Assembly: GCA_036346275.1 (NCBI GenBank)
Contig: CM070730.1
Location: 40,842,918 to 40,906,917 of the forward strand
Direction: 5' to 3'
DNA length: 64,000 bases
From: Otatea glauca
Lineage: Eukaryota > Streptophyta > Magnoliopsida > Poales > Poaceae
Both the position numbers and the translations under genes were made by a program. Under the pieces are notes generated by a model. That model saw only the letters and a program-made list of their open reading frames with translations, did no database searches and had not been told where the DNA came from. Numbering within the stretch: position 1 is the stretch's first letter; each line of letters starts with the position of its first letter. Shown here one piece after another: positions 12,719 to 25,049 of the stretch.

Positions 12719-15504
12719 TGTCGCGACCCGGATTTGCAAATCTGAAACCCTCTGTGTATACTGCACTAGTCCAGGATCACGCTAGTGCACAGAGTGGAAA
12801 TATAGATGTAATATCATTCCATACAACGAATTAACTAAGAAGAAGCAAATTATTATTGAATAAAGCAAACGACCTTATGGTCAATGTCTACACCATTATG
12901 CCTTAAGAGCTTAAGAAACAAATACTATTGCAACGGAAAAGATAACTTGAGCCATTCGACATGCCACAGGCAATCGTCTGGGGAACGTATTCCTAATCCA
13001 TGTAGTCTTCATAGAATTCCTCCTCATGATATTCATTATCTCGTTCAGCAACTGATCAACAAGGGCATAAAGCCGTGAGTACAAAAAGTACTCAGCAAGC
13101 CGTAGGGGATTGATGCAATATATTCATGCACGGGTTGACAAGGATGGCTATATATTTCATTTGCAGAAAGCAATAACTTGAATTGAAATACAATAAATAG
13201 ATTGAAAGCATATATATGAAAAGATAAATAAATAATTGATAGATCAATGATAGACAACAAAACAATAGTGAACTCCCCGTTCACATCCCAACAATTCCAC
13301 ATTCCACATTTTATGAAACACTCTATACCCCGTGTGAAATTCCCGGGCTTTATCCACGACCACGGACGCGGCTATTCAAATAGTTTTACACTCTACAGAG
13401 GTTGTACAACTTTACCCACAAGACATGAATATCTCTTTATGCAAACGTTACTGACACACATCCTTTGGTGTGTCGCAGAGATATCATGACAAAGCCTTTA
13501 CAATGCAATTGTCTAAACTCTGATGCGCCCGCTAAGGTTTCGCCCCTTAGGGCCCCCTCTTGCGCCTTGCGAATCTACCCGTCCATCCCAGAACCCACAC
13601 CACCAATTGGCAGTACTCAAGGCTAAACATTGCAAATTAATCAGCTAGGTCTGTCCCATACAAGACTCGTGGTAGTACGGTTAGGCCCAGTTCAATGGTG
13701 CACAAGATTAAGTCCTTAAGTTGTCTCAGACAAGACATCCACATCCAAATGTGCTAGAAAGCACCCCTTTACTGCACGATCACTTGCCCGAGGGAAAACA
13801 ATTCGTCCAACCAAGACCAATGGCAACCCCGCCATGGTACAACAAATTTTACAACAGTGGCTAACGGCCACGATTCAATATCTCATTAAGTCAAGATTAT
13901 CATTATTCAATATGTGACATGAATCCCTTTGTACAACTAAGCATGTCTAAGCATAGCTACGATAACCCATTGTTGGTATAATGATTATGTCCAACTAGTA
14001 ATGTCCCAACCTAGGTTTAACAATGGATACATGGCTCCCCAATTAATCAAGGTGGCATAATGTCGACTAGGTATACATCTACTCCCATGAAATAAACATT
14101 GATACACAAAATAGCATGCAATTGTATAAAAGTAAATTACTTTTGCAAACATAGGATCAATATGATCAAAGGTTATGACTTGCCTTGCTGATCTAGTGCT
14201 GAATCTTGGTCTTCGAAGTCTTCATTCGCTCCCTCGGAATTAGCGTCTACCAGAAAAAAGCAACGAAACCAAATAAATACAAAACAGAGACTCAAACAAG
14301 CTCAAAACTGAAAATAAATGGCTCTGAAAGATAGATATTGATTTCAGAAAAATTTAGAAACTTGAATCGCCTCAATCGGAGTTTGTATGAGGGAGAACGA
14401 GCTTCTGGAAAATTAAATCAGAGAAAAAGACTGAAAATCAGAAATTCGGAATTTCTGGATTTATTTTTGTACTGGAAAATCGGTTTATTGCGCAACGCTA
14501 ACGTCATCCGGCTTTTGGTGGACTCGGTCCACGGCACGGTGCCGGTTCACCGTGCACTCGGTGCACGGCAGACGTCAGCGCTGACGCAGGCGGGCCACGC
14601 GTCGCTCATCTGGCGAGATGGCCAGATCGGACGGTCGAGAAGCAGGGCTGCGGCGGCGAATGACGTGGCGCGATCCGGGAGCATTGCCGAGCGATCGGAC
14701 GGCCACGGTTCCTCGGCGGAGCACGATGGCGAGGCAGTGGCGCGAGGCTCACCGGCAGCGGGGAAGACGACACGGCAAGCGGCGGAGGAGGGCCGGTTCG
14801 GGCGGAAGACGAAGCGGATCGGGAAGAGGGCGACGCGGCGAACTCAGGCGAGCAAACGACAACGGTGGAGGAGGACCGACGGCGTAGAAAAAGGCGGCAG
14901 AATGTCTCAGGCACGGCGGCGAACTTCGGCGAGCGAAAACTCGACGATGGCGGCGGCTCTGGCAGCAAGAGAGGGGGCAAAAGAAGCGGCGGCGCAAGGG
15001 GATCCTCGGGAGGCGGGTTGGTGGCGCTTAAAAAGCCTAGGGAGGTGTGAAGGACACGGACTCCGAGAACGACGGCGTGCGGCGCGCGGAGACCGACCGA
15101 CGCTAGGGTTTCGGTGGCGTGAGCGCGTTAGGCGGCTAGGCGTCTTGCGGCGATGGGCCGCGCGGCGGGTGGGAAGCGGAGCGGCTGAAGCGGCAGGCCG
15201 AGGAAACAGGCCGACCGGGACGGTGGGCCAAGCGGCGGCGGAGAAATGGGCCGGCGGAAGAACGGCCCGACCGGGTTTTAAAAAAAATGTTTTTCGATTT
15301 AAAAAAAATCCAAAAATTCGTATAAATGCAAATAAATTTAGAAAAATCTCCAAAAATACAGAAAAATTCTTTGAAGCACAATGAACCCAACTAAATCTTC
15401 TCATTAATGGAAAATTCAAATTAAGCTAGAATTAATTCAAGAAAAATGCAAATGGTTTATTTTTGAATTCAAACATTCCAAAACTCAAATTTTGGGATGT
15501 TACA
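12719..15504 (-). mobile_element. LTR B, solo LTR nested in LTR E
   Basis: On the minus strand it runs from TGTAACATCCCAAAATTTG (15504) to GGGTCGCGACA (12719), 2786 bp. Flanks are cattt (12714-12718) and catat (15505-15509), a target duplication with one mismatch. The end sequence and the 'acacagagggt' region match LTRs A and C. The hairpin lies at 13077-13093 and the GC-rich core at about 14500-15290. A 348-codon open frame on the plus strand across the GC-rich core (14338-15384) is antisense to the LTR, has Arg/Ala-rich composition and is not considered a gene. Confidence 0.85.
13077..13093 (-). other. Conserved LTR hairpin (LTR B)
   Basis: On the minus strand: GAGTAC, loop TTTTT, GTACTC, followed by ACGGCTTTATG. 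The stem of six pairs is perfect. Confidence 0.7.
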
Positions 15505-15897
15505 CATATTTACTATTGTTAGTCATGATTCATTAAATTACCTTTCTTTTCATCTTTTAGTGCTTTGATATGACTTTAAAATTATATTTTTATGTTCTCG
15601 ATAGCTCCACAAATTTTATAGGGATTTGTCTTTTTTTTTGTTTTACAAATCTTTGCTTATTACTTATGTAATGGTTGGTTGATTAGAAAAAGGAATTTTT
15701 CCCTTTAAGTAATAATCAAAAGAAGTCAAGAAAACTCAAAGAACATTCAGAAAAACCCAGGGAAATACAAATTAAAACTTATTCAAATATATTATTTAAT
15801 TTATTATTATTCCCCATTTTTCAGGATGTTACAGCCATTAACAATAGGAATGTTTAATCGGCTAAATCATGAGATCCACTACTGCGGATCGGGCATG

Positions 15898-16135
15898 CAC
15901 AAGCGGTTCAAAACCGCTTTCAGAAGCTGTTTTAGAACCGCTTGTAAGCAACCGCGAGTGATACCCCGTCGGGTATCACAAGCGGTTCCCCGAACCGCTT
16001 GTGGTTTGACACTTCCACAAGCGGTTGGTGTTACCAACCGCTTGTGGAGAGGTTCTCTCCAAAAGCGGTTGGTCTTACGAACCGCTTGTGGAAAGGCTCT
16101 CTCCACAAGCGGTTGGAGTTACCAACCACTTGTGA
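15898..16135. repeat. Left subterminal repeat array of CACTA-1
   Basis: The motif CACAAGCGGTT and its inverse AACCGCTTGTG occur about ten times, usually as inverted pairs a few bases apart. In the En/Spm family such arrays are the binding sites of the element's own DNA-binding protein. Most of the open frames in this block are built from these repeats and are not genes. Confidence 0.85.
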
Positions 16136-16410
16136 AGAGTCTGACAGCATAGCGTTTTGATTATATTCAATATAGAATATGTTTTCAGAGGGGTTTTTGA
16201 TATAGATTTTGACAATTAAAATAAATAGAACTACATGAGTTTTTTGACACAATTAAATATATATTATTCATGCGTACTCATTCAGATAATTACATGTTCA
16301 TTTATAGAAAAATACGAACTTAATAGACTAAAAAATGAACAAGTTGATGAACACATGAAATAATAAGCAACTTTTACAAGTTTAAAAGAATAAAAGGGCG
16401 AATCTTGAGC

Positions 16411-16602
16411 TCATTTCTTGTGTGCGTCGCTCTTTGTGCCCTTGGTCGTCGTTGATGTCAGTTCACCTGTCCTTATTTCAGGACAATCTCTCCAACCATT
16501 TGCGTGGAACTCGCCTTTGGTGGATACAATCTCGTCGACAATAAAGCCGATGAGTTGTTCTTGGATTTCTGCAACCCGGTGCGGCGGGATCACTCCTTGC
16601 AC
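16411..16602 (-). pseudogene. Possible C-terminal exon remnant of a second CACTA gene
   Basis: A 63-codon frame contains PPHRVAEIQEQLIGF and a lysine-rich tail (GTKSDAHKK). Its place at the end of the element away from the TNP2 start fits the last exon of the TNPA/TNP1-like second gene of CACTA elements. The family assignment rests on position and composition only. Nothing upstream of it on the minus strand belongs to that gene, so the coding part between has been deleted. Confidence 0.35.
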
Positions 16603-16715
16603 ATCGATGTTGGGCTGACAAAGCGGGAAGTAAATAAATCTCTGGACATGTAATTAAAGTGTAAGTACTAAGAAATTGACATGTGCACACTACCTCGGCG
16701 TTGGTTGTCGGCACA

Positions 16716-19011
16716 TCACCGTGGGTAATACTTTGCATATAGTGGCACACATAATAGATACACGGGTCCAAGAATACCTATCTCTTTGACAAGGTGAATA
16801 GTGAGATGAACCATAATATCAAAGAATGCAAGAGGAAAGATCATCTCAAGACTAACCACACTTTGTACCATGTCATCCTGCAGCTTACTTAGTTTATCTA
16901 GATCGATGACCTTCTGTGAAACCGCATTGAAAAAAGAACACAGCTTTGTGATTGTCCCCCGTACCCACTCGGGCAGTATGCCTCTCACAGCCACTGGGAG
17001 CAACTGTGTCATTAACACAAGACAGTCATGGGATTTCATGTGTACGATTTTATTCTCTTTCGTGTTTATGAGTCTCTTTACATTCGAGGAGTATCCGGAA
17101 GGGACCTTCACACTGTTCAGGAACTCTATCACGCTTTTTTTCTCTTCTTTGCTTAGAGTGTAGCTCGCAGGATGTAGGTAATGTTGTCCTTTCCCTCTCT
17201 TTTCGGGATGTAGGTCATTCCTCAGTTCCAAGAGTTTAAGGTCCTTCCGAGCTTGCAGTGTATCTTTCGATTTTCCGTACATATCTATGTAGCCTAGCAT
17301 GTTCAAGCAGACATTCTTCGTGATGTGCATGAAGTCAAGTGAGTGTCGAACCTCCATGACTTCCCAATAAGGCAAGTCCCAAAATATTGACTTCTTCTTC
17401 CACATAGGTGCATGACCATCCTCATTACGCACATGTTTGCTTCCGGACCCTTTCCAAATACTACTTTCAAATCCTTTACCATAGCAAACACACGTGGCCC
17501 ACTATGATCTTTGAGGCCTTGCACGAAGGTGCAGTTGCCGTTAAATTTCTGCCTTCCTTCGCAGCGGGTGACTCGTAAGAAGAAACCTACGGTGACCCAT
17601 GTACACAACCTTTCGAGTGTTTTTCAGGTACATGCCGTTCGTTTCATCTAAGCACTGGATGCAGGCTCTATATCCTTTGATAGTTAGGCCAGACAGGTTA
17701 CCGAGAGCAGGCCAGTCATTTATTGTTACAAATAACAATGCACGTAGGGTGAAATACTCCCTTTTGTACTCATCCCATACCCTTGCACCATCGTCCCACA
17801 ACATCACAAGATCTTCAACCAATGGTTTCAGGTAGACATTGATGTCATTTCCAGGTTGCTTGGAGCCTTGGATCAACAACGGCATCATGATGTACTTTCG
17901 CTTCATGCACAGCCATGGAGGAATGTTGTAGATACATAGTGTAATAGGCCAGGTGCTATGGCTGCTGCTCAATTCTCCGAAAGGATTCATCCCATCGGTA
18001 CTCAACCCAAACCTTATGTTTCTCACCTCATCTGCAAAGTCCGGGTACGTCCGGTCGACTTTCCTCCACTGTGAGCCGTCTGCAGGGTGTCTAAGCATCC
18101 CGTCGTCCTTACGCTCTTCCTTGTGCCAACGCATCATCTGGGCATGCGCTTTGTAAGCAAACAAACGTTTCAATCGGGGGATCACAGGGAAATACCACAA
18201 CACTTTAGCTGGAGGTCTCTTTATCTTACGTTCCCCATCTATTTCACCTGGATCGTCACGCTTCACCTTATACTTTGATTCTCTGCACACTGGACAAACA
18301 TCCAAATCGGCATACTCATTACGATACAAGATACAATCATTAGGACATGAATGTATCTTCTGTACTTCCAATCCCAAAGGACAAACGACTTGCTTGGCTT
18401 CATATGTAGATTCGGGCAGAGTGTTATCTTCTGGAAGCAACTTCTTTACGAGTGATAACAACTCATCGAATCCCTTATCTGACACACCATTTCTAGCCTT
18501 CCATTGCATGAGTTCGAGTGTGGTACGCAGCTTTTTTGGCCACCTTACAGTTTGGGTACAAAGGAGTTATGTGGTCCTCTAACAAGAGCTGGAACTTCTA
18601 GAACTGTTTTTCATCTGTGTAGTCTCTCTCTCCGTCACGCAGCATCTGGTCTAGCTCATCATCACCAAAGTCACCAAGTGTTTCTTCCACGGAAAAGTAT
18701 TGCGTGCCGTCCGGGATACTATTGAATCCATCTTCCTCTTCCTCGCCTTCTTCATCGTCTTCTTGGCTAATCACCTCAACTTTGCCATGGTTGGTCCAAC
18801 AGGTATAGTTTGGCATCAAACCTCTCATGATCAAGTGGTTCATAACTTGCCATCACTGGGAGTGCTCCTTCTCGTTCTTGCAATCTACACATGGACAACA
18901 TATGAAGCTGCCTGGAGGCAAGATTGGAACGGCCGCATCGAGAAAAGCCTGCACGCCATCAATGAACTCTGTCGAGCGACGGTCCGCATTGTACATCCAT
19001 TGCCGATTCAT
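16716..19011 (-). pseudogene. TNP2-type CACTA transposase, truncated (CACTA-1)
   Basis: The start at 19011 gives MNRQWMYNADRRS, typical for this family, followed by CPCVDCKN (Transpos_assoc domain). An in-frame TGA follows near 18850, and the frame resumes at 18843 (MNHLIMRGLMPNYTCWTNHG). The longest block, 17541-18509, holds the TNP2 core with CPNDCILYRN, 'STDGMNPFGELSSSHSTWP', 'MKRKYIMMPLLIQG' and 'GNDINVYLKPLVEDL'. After a frameshift near 17500 the part 16716-17432 includes the start of the DUF4218 region ('LDFMHITKNVCLN', 'MKSHDCLVLMTQLLP'). Homology stops after 'FFDIMVHLTIHLV', so the C-terminal third is lost. The CACTA-3 copy shows the complete order. Confidence 0.88.
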
Positions 19012-19639
19012 CAACACCAAGTTATAATTTCATTAAAAATTATAACAAATTTTGTTACCAAAATTATAACCTAACTTAAATTTTGTTACATTTAAACCCA
19101 ACAAAAAAAAGCTCCACCTACACCGTCATCCAATTAAAGACCTACCTTTCTAATTATTTTGTATCCCTTCCTACCTTTGTAATTATTTTTATCCTTCTAC
19201 ATGTTTTTCTATTTTATTTCATACACCAATAATTACTTCCTTGCAATATTGTACCAAGATCTCCCCCAACTTATTGTGATATTTAAGATTCTAAAGCTAA
19301 CAACCACCTAGATCTAAAGCTTCCAATCACCTTTACCTTGTAATGTCATATTTTGAACAAGATCTCCACCCTACATCTTCATACAACAACAAAAACAAGC
19401 ACAGAAAACAATTTTTTGATCATGCTTAAAAAGTTCAAGATTTCTTCACATCCATTGAAAAAAATAGCAATATCTAGGTGAGAAGGATGTTCACATGATG
19501 TTTCTAACCTTGAAACACTTAATTTGGAGCTAATCACCTCCAATTAAAAATTTGGACAGCACCTCCCCAAGAACAGTGCTGGGTCGGCCTTCTTTGTTCG
19601 ATCGTACCTCTGCTGGCTCAAGGAGGAAGAAGGGTTTAA
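19012..19639. other. CACTA-1 leader between transposase start and subterminal array
   Basis: AT-rich sequence without coding support. It corresponds to the 5' leader or intron region upstream of the TNP2 start codon on the minus strand. Confidence 0.5.
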
Positions 19640-19835
19640 ATGCGCTGCGCGAGAGGGCTTCCAGAAGCGGTTTGAGACACGAACCGCTTCTGAATGTTAC
19701 GTTCTAGAAGCGGTTCTTTTCTCAAACCGCTTCTGAAATCCCTCTCCGGACCGTTGCCAACAAACCGCTTCTGGTGCGAACATCACAACGGGTTCACACC
19801 AAGCCGCTTCTAATAGGCCGGTTGTGATGCCCAGT
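19640..19835. repeat. Right subterminal repeat array of CACTA-1
   Basis: Copies of AGAAGCGGTT and AACCGCTTCT (GAAGC instead of the CAAGC of the left array) occur about eight times. The half-site change between the two ends is consistent along each array. Confidence 0.8.
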
Positions 19836-21310
19836 TCTGTAGTAGTGATCTTGAAATCATGCAACTTAATCCCTAAAACATTCCTGTTTTCTTTAATGAA
19901 TCTTTATTTGGTTTTATGTCTGTTTCCTTTTTGCCCTTATTAAAGTTTTGTTTTTGCTATATTTCAAATTGAACGACGTGTAGAATCCGACACACACGTC
20001 TCTACCTCCGTTGTCGACTCCGTCGGCCGTGGCTTCGTCTTCATCGTAAGCAATAAATAAGCAAGACAAGCACCCCTTTGATCATCTTGATCCTAGTATT
20101 TAATTTGCATTGTGTTTATTAAAATGTTTCATGCATGCGTTTACTTTCTGTACATTCGCTGGTTTGTGGTACTGCTAGTTATACCTATTGTCTCATGAAA
20201 CCTCCATGATAAGTATGGACATGTGAACCTTGATAACCATAGATTAAGCTTAGACATTATTTAATGTTATCATGGGTATATACGATTTCATATTTAACCA
20301 TGCTTAGCCATGCTTTAGAACCGATGAGGTAGATGATCAGATCAAAATTGTTTCTTGAGAAATGGAAAATGTTGGGTATGACACTGTTGGTTACTAGTAC
20401 TTTGATTAAAAACCCAAAATAAAACTATGGTTTTGATGTGGGCGATTATTGGCAATAGCCGTATGTGCAGAGGGATTTGCACGTAGTGTAGGGTGGAGTA
20501 TCGCCCGTGTCACGGTAAGGACTGAACATTGGGACACTATTGATCCAAGAAACCCGTGCAACCACATGTGTTGGGATGGGGCAAACTTAAACCAATTAAG
20601 TTATCTAGTTTAACTTTGCACATTGGTAGGAAGGAGCTAGTAGAAGCATTCTGTTTTAGGTCGAGGGGCTTCCACACTTCGGTGTGGGTAAATGCATACT
20701 GGTTTAACAGTGTACGCCTTGCCATGAACAGAAATGGTGTGTTGGGTGTTACGTGAAAGGAACAACATCTTGGGTGTGTGTTTCTCTTTCTATGGCGAGG
20801 GCTTAACGTCCTGGGCTGGTGCAAAGTTAACCTAGGTAATGTAATGGTTTTCGTCATGAACATTCTGGCCACACGCTAGAGGTGAGTGAAACATGTGGCA
20901 AAAAGAAAAGGTCATGAATTGTGAGTAAAGTTGTACACCTCTCTAGAGTGTAAATCTAATCGATTAGCCGTGCCCATGGTCAAGTACACTTAGTGAAGTC
21001 ATTCCAATGTTAGATTTGATATTTTCTAAAATAGGTTTGGTTTGAACTTGTTTTAGCAACTGTTGCTTTTTGTCAATGGGCCGACATTGATGGACTTCAT
21101 GATTTGGTTTATTCGAAGCTCATGTCACGGAGGATTGTGAGTATTACTTTTTCTTATGCTTATTTCTTATCAATCAAACTTGCTCTTATAAATTCTGTTT
21201 GCAAATGACGACTTGATTTACAAATTCAATTTTGCTTTATGCAAATTAACCGTAGAAGCCTTTCCATTGAATTGGCCTGCATATATTATAGGTTATGCTA
21301 AAGTCTTGTG

Positions 21311-21327
21311 GAGTACATAAAGTACTC
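21311..21327 (+). other. Conserved LTR hairpin (LTR D)
   Basis: GAGTAC, loop ATAAA, GTACTC, followed by ACCCTTGCTTATG. The stem of six pairs is perfect. Confidence 0.7.
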
Positions 21328-21434
21328 ACCCTTGCTTATGTGTTGTTTTAGGTGGAAGAGTTAGCGAAGCTCCGAAGCTTCTTTCTGTCGCAGGTTGCGG
21401 GATTATCTTCGTTGTGATCTTTCTAGGGATTATG

Positions 21435-24400
21435 TGTAACACCCTAATTTTTGCTCTAACTTAAATTTTGGAGTATTTTTATTTTTGTGAATTTTTTTGG
21501 GAATTTATTTAAATTTATTTGGATTTATTCAAATAGGGCTTTTCTTGAAAACAATTGAATAATGGAAAAGTTTTTGCAAAGTTTTATTGCAAATATTTTA
21601 ATTGAGTTCCAAATATCTCAAAGTAATTTCTGGAATTTTTCTAGAATTTTTCTGCTATTTTAAAAGCTCCAAATGATTTAATTGAATTTCTAGAATTATT
21701 TTAAATGTGAAATGATTTTAAAATCGGTTGAGCGATAATGGGCCGAGCCCATTCTTGTGCGTCTGCACCACCAGACCCGCCGAAACCCTAGCGCCGCCCG
21801 CCCAAGCCGTCCGATCCGGATCGCGCGCTGTCGCGTGTGCCACGTCGCCCGTCTTGGCGTGAGCCTTCGGATCATCGCCGCCGAACGCGCGAGATCGCGC
21901 CCGTCACCGTCCCGCGAGATCGCGGAGAGCGTGGGCTTTGATGGTCGTGATTTCGCCGGCGATTTCGCGCCGCGTCGGCGATCCTTAAGTCCCGTTGAAG
22001 TCGTCGTGCGAGGCCTTGCGCGCGTCTTTTGACTCCTCGCACGCACGCCGAGACCCTCTCTAGTGCTGGCGAGCTCGCCGTGGTTGTGTCTTTGTGCGCG
22101 CGGTTTTTCGTCGTTTTCTTCGCGCCGATTTCTCTCGCCGTCGCCAAGGTCACGGAGTAATCCTTCCGCCAAGCCGCGTCGAGCGAGCCACTTCATCACG
22201 CGGAGAAGCCCGTGGCGCCGTGGGGCTGCGTCATCTTCCTCAACTCCGTGACCTTTTTTACTTCGCCGCCGTCGCCTTCACCGAAGCCGTCGTCCGTCCG
22301 ATCTTCATCGCACGCTTACGGTTCGTCCACGTCTCTTGTCTTTGTGTTCTTCTAGAGTAGATCTGCACGTTAGATCTGGTTTGAGCGGTAGGGATTAGAT
22401 CTAGATCTGCGGCTAGATTTAATGCGAACCCTTGCATCTTTTTGGGCGCGTAGGATTGAGCCACGTCGCGCCTTGAGCGATGAAACCGCTCGGTACCGTG
22501 GGCGTTAGATTAGATCTAAGCGGTAGAGATTGGATCTGGTTTTGCCCTAAGGATCCGCGCCGTTCAGATTTGAGCGTCGCGGCGGAGATGGCACCGTACC
22601 CTCGCCAAATCGCGTCTTGGCGCGTGGCGTTTTGGCCGGCGGAGACCGATCCGGCCGTCGATTTGGGTGCACCGTCGCGATTGCGCCGCGTGTCGTCGCA
22701 TGAACCGAGGCGTCGCGATGTGGCGCGGTCTTGGCCGTTGGATCTGGCGCCGTTGGATGTGCGGCGCGTGGGCGTGGAGTCGGCGTCGCCGCGCGTTGGA
22801 TGCGTGGTGACCATTGATGCGCGGCGTGTGTCGCCGCGCATCTCGGCGCTGCGGTGCGCGTGAGGAGATCTGTCGTTGATTCAGCGAGCGGCTCGGATCT
22901 TGCCGCGTTCTTTGCGCTGATACGGTGAACCGAGTCCACGGTAGACGAGCCGAGCCGTGAACCAGTTCATAGACCGAGGCGGCGTGGTAGCCTGCAGGCG
23001 TGCCGCGTGTCGTCTTGGCGTCATCGGCGACGTCATAAATATATTATATATAAAAATATTTTGGCGAAATTCTTTTATGTGTTGACGTCATCATGATGCA
23101 ATGCTGACGTCATAAATGCGAATTTTTCAGTATAAAAATAATTGGGAAAAATCGGATTTCTTAATTTCAGTATTTTGATTTTATTCAAATTTCAAATGAC
23201 TATAACTTTTGCATTTTAACTCGGATTTGGGTGATTCAAATTTCTAAAAATTCATAAAATTATGATCTATTTAATGATGAATTTTATTTTAATTTTGAGG
23301 CCATTTAGTCCTCTGTATTAGATTTTTATTGTATATTTTGTTTGTTCGCGTGAGGCGCAAATTTGCGAGAAAGTTTCGAGGAAGAATTCGTCGCTCAAGA
23401 CCAAGCTTGAACACGACCAGCAACTCTTTGAAGGCAAGTGATGCTTTGATCATTTTGATCCCAGGTTTTTAAAATGTAGTTTATGCTTTGAATCTATGCA
23501 TGCTTATTTATTTAAAATAGATTTAAATTGATTTGGGATAATGTAATTAATCAACCCATTTTGTTATGCCACCTTGAATTATTAATTGTATGCCTAAATC
23601 ATTGTCACCTAAGTTTGATTATATTAGTTGGATGCTAATATTGTGCCAACACGGGAGGCTAGGCCGTGAGTAGATGCTTAGCCTTGCATCGAGTCATGAA
23701 TGATCTTTCGAAAAAATGCTACTGAAATTGACTAATGGAATATTGAATCTATTTTGAAAAGTGGTGTGATGATGCCACATGATGAGATTGAGTCTGATGA
23801 CTGTGTGGTTCCGCATCGATGTTGAGTTATTCTTGGCATGTGTTGCACGATAATCAACTAGGTGGGAAATGATTTAGGCTGGGGCAAGTGGCAAGAGGTG
23901 TGTGCTGGTGGGCTGTGTGGCGATGGGTTGATGAGTGTTGTGAGTCATGTGCCACAATGGGTGTGTGCCCTTGTTGAGTGTTGGAAGTCTTGCCTTGGTC
24001 GATTAAGGACTTCACCTTGCAAGCCTTTGATCCGAGTCACCCGTACAACCACATATACGATATGGGACAGACCTAGTTGACTAGGGTTACGATATCTTTC
24101 CTTTGATACCTCGGGGTGACGAGACACGTGGGTGTATCTGTATGGGGAGCGTGCACATGCTACGGCTTGGTACCCATCCAGCGGTGGTTGGCGGTCCTAT
24201 ACTTGGCTCTGTGTGAGGAAGTGATAGTGAAGGCAATCACCGAGAGGTTCTTTGGTTAAGGTAGAGGTTCGAAAAGCTTTGTTGCGGACAATCACCGTGT
24301 GGTGGCGGTGTATCTTGTGGGTAAAGTGTACAACCTCTGCAGTGTCAAAACTATTGAATAGCCGTGCTCACGGTATTGAGCATTGCTCGGGATTCTGATC

Positions 24401-25049
24401 AAGGGTAGATTTTCTTAAACAAAACGTGGAAGGGGTGGTGTGTGCCAAGTGTTAAAATGAACTATTAAGGTGTGTGCGAGAATCTTCGATGAAAAACCAT
24501 TTGAAGAAATTAGTATTACTTATAACTATTCCATTGCTTTAAATTAAATAAGGTCTTGGTTTAAAAATCTTTGTTGATGCAAAAGAACCATTTAAGCCCA
24601 ACCTTTGGAATAAGCTTTGCATATAGTAATAGCGTAGCATCTGTGCATTACTTGTTGAGTGCCTTGTGTACTCATCCCACCTTGCTTATCAACCCCAACA
24701 TCGATGGAGGAGACTACACGGTTTGGGAGGAGGAGTACATTGAGGACCCGAGCAACTAGGGGCAAGCCCGATCGGTTGCACTGTGGCAAGATGAAGGCTT
24801 CCACGACAGTTGTTTATGTTCCGCTGCTATTTCTTTTTCTCTGAATAATGTACGCCCTGTGTGGCTTTCTTATCTGTAAGGAGACCATAAGGTCGTACAA
24901 CTCGGTTTATATACTTGTTTGCACTAATTATTCTTATATCTTCGTGAATGTCTGTGATGTGCAACCCTGTATGACTGTGTGTGCTAGCGTGATCCTGGAC
25001 TGGCACAGAATACACAGAGGGTCCGGATCTGCAGGTTCGGGTCCCGACA
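21435..25049 (+). mobile_element. LTR A, solo LTR nested in LTR D
   Basis: It starts TGTAACACCCTAATTTT and ends GGGTCCCGACA, 3615 bp, with an exact 5-bp target duplication TTATG (21430-21434 and 25050-25054). The GC-rich core is at about 21740-23030, and the hairpin GAGTGCCTTGTGTACTC at 24657-24673. No internal region of a retrotransposon is present, so it is a solo LTR left by recombination. Open frames in the GC-rich core occur on both strands, overlap and resemble no family. Confidence 0.92.
24657..24673 (+). other. Conserved LTR hairpin (LTR A)
   Basis: GAGTGC, loop CTTGT, GTACTC, followed by ATCCCACCTTGCTTATC. The stem has six pairs including one G-T pair. Confidence 0.7.

Larger units (their letters stand above)
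8498..15833 (-). mobile_element. LTR E, solo-like LTR nested in LTR D, interrupted by LTR B
   Basis: Read on the minus strand it starts TGTAACATCCTGAAAAATGG (15833 downwards) and ends GGGGGCCTTACA (8498). That start and end are closely similar to LTR D. The flanking five bases are gtcat (8493-8497) and gccat (15834-15838), a one-mismatch target duplication. Without LTR B it is about 4.5 kb. The hairpin lies at 8827-8843, a GC-rich core at about 11200-12240, and AT-rich tracts at 10220-11100 and 12250-12713. Open frames in the GC-rich part are short and overlapping on both strands and resemble no family. Confidence 0.75.
15877..19847 (-). mobile_element. CACTA-1, internally deleted En/Spm-type element nested in LTR D
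   Basis: The left end is CACTACTGCGGATCGGGCAT (15877). The right end in reverse complement is CACTACTACAGAACTGGGCAT (first 20 bases; 19847 downwards). These are imperfect terminal inverted repeats of about 30 bp. The 3-bp target duplication ATC is exact (15874-15876 and 19848-19850). Total length is 3971 bp. Subterminal arrays of ACAAGCGGTT-type repeats lie inside both ends. It carries a broken TNP2 gene on the minus strand and what may be the last exon of a second gene, with sequence between them missing. It is probably non-autonomous. Confidence 0.92.

Noticed and set aside
14338..15384. 348-codon open frame on the plus strand
   Set aside because: It lies antisense in the GC-rich core of LTR B, is Arg/Ala-rich without domain motifs, and overlaps other long frames on the minus strand. 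GC-rich sequence alone explains it.
21696..22939. Several open frames of 90-167 codons on both strands
   Set aside because: All are in the GC-rich core of LTR A, Arg/Pro/Ser-rich and mutually overlapping, without motifs.
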